DNA of 64,000 bases from Gigaspora rosea (taxonomy: Eukaryota; Glomeromycota; Glomeromycetes; Diversisporales; Gigasporaceae). The notes under the pieces were generated by a model. It searched no databases. It was not told the origin of the DNA and worked only from the letters and a program-made list of their open reading frames with translations. Of the stretch, positions 63,822 through 64,000 are shown piece after piece. Both the position numbers and the translations under genes were made by a program. The stretch's first letter is position 1; each line of letters begins with the position of its first letter. The stretch is taken from contig QKWP01001708.1 in the NCBI GenBank assembly GCA_003550325.1, positions 38,252 through 102,251 of the forward strand, written 5' to 3'.

Positions 63822-64000
63822 TCACTCATCACTTTCATCCATTTCTTTTTTCAAATCATCATCCGTTCCTTTTTTCGAATCACCATCCTTTTCTCTTTTC
63901 GAATCATTATCATCATCCAAGGATGAGGAACTGTCATCATCCGAGGATGAGGAACTGGGAGCTCTAGATTTATTATCTTGCGGTTCGTTTTCAGCTTTTT
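63822..64000 (-). CDS. Acidic Ser/Asp-rich C-terminus of a protein (partial)
   Basis: Minus frame open from the right edge to TGA 63822-63824 (59 codons visible). Composition is strongly acidic and serine-rich: two SSSSSDDDSSSS-like blocks, then KREKDGDSKKG and a DDDLKKEMDESDE end. Such Ser/Asp tails with Lys-rich spacers occur in nucleolar and chromatin proteins, but no domain is visible. The two SSSS-acidic blocks come from a short direct DNA repeat (CATCATCC(A/G)AGGATGAGGAA). The 5' part lies outside the window. Confidence 0.6.
   Translation of the reverse strand, partial: KAENEPQDNKSRAPSSSSSDDDSSSSLDDDNDSKREKDGDSKKGTDDDLKKEMDESDE

Overview
The window is nuclear DNA of a eukaryote with a very AT-rich, transposon-crowded genome and short spliceosomal introns (GTRAG...TAG). 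The best fit is an arbuscular mycorrhizal fungus (Glomeromycotina, Rhizophagus or Gigaspora type). That placement is inferred from base composition, transposase families and gene structure; there is no rRNA or marker gene to prove it. There are two assembly gaps (39928-39976 and 58537-59447). I found no tRNA, rRNA or CRISPR array.

1-6000: a compact multi-ORF element on the minus strand, the most unusual item here. In its reading direction it carries a 39-aa ORF, two broken and two intact small single-pass membrane proteins, two small helical proteins, a Gag-like protein with two CCHC zinc knuckles, a retropepsin-like protease, a tandem-repeat ORF, and an ORF leaving the left edge. Neighbouring ORFs overlap by 1-16 nt or abut (TAATG, TAAATG), as in polycistronic viruses and retroelements. 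A reverse transcriptase would lie beyond position 1 and is not seen.

6000-29600: a transposon graveyard. It holds foldback elements (6804-7264, 22705-23322), a hAT C-terminal fragment, a 2.2-kb decayed transposase-like gene (8160-10418) and an N-terminal fragment of what looks like the same family (21760-22138), several TA-flanked MITEs with TGGGG termini, tandem repeats (244-bp units at 17.4-18.4 kb), and spaced AT-rich palindromes.

29621-32453: a complete but inactivated pogo/Tigger-like transposon with TA target-site duplications. 32.5-40.9 kb is mostly AT-rich DNA. It contains a TIR element with an 18-bp minisatellite (35094-36383) and one unassigned open exon-like frame (36767-37087).

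40921-47333: the only complete, well-supported host gene, with four exons and 2004 residues. A class-3 (alpha/beta hydrolase) lipase domain with a recognisable Ser-Asp-His triad sits at the C-terminus, behind about 1500 residues of acidic, repeat-rich, probably disordered sequence and a membrane-associated segment.

47.3-63.1 kb: more mobile DNA. There is a 240-bp foldback MITE, a TA-flanked element with nested repeats (50259-51436), a TIR element holding about eleven exon-like repeat units, several with splice-site-like borders (52115-54758), and an 8.3-kb hAT element (54799-63126) whose transposase has two in-frame stops. The right edge (63822-64000) holds the 3' end of a gene encoding an acidic Ser/Asp-rich C-terminus.
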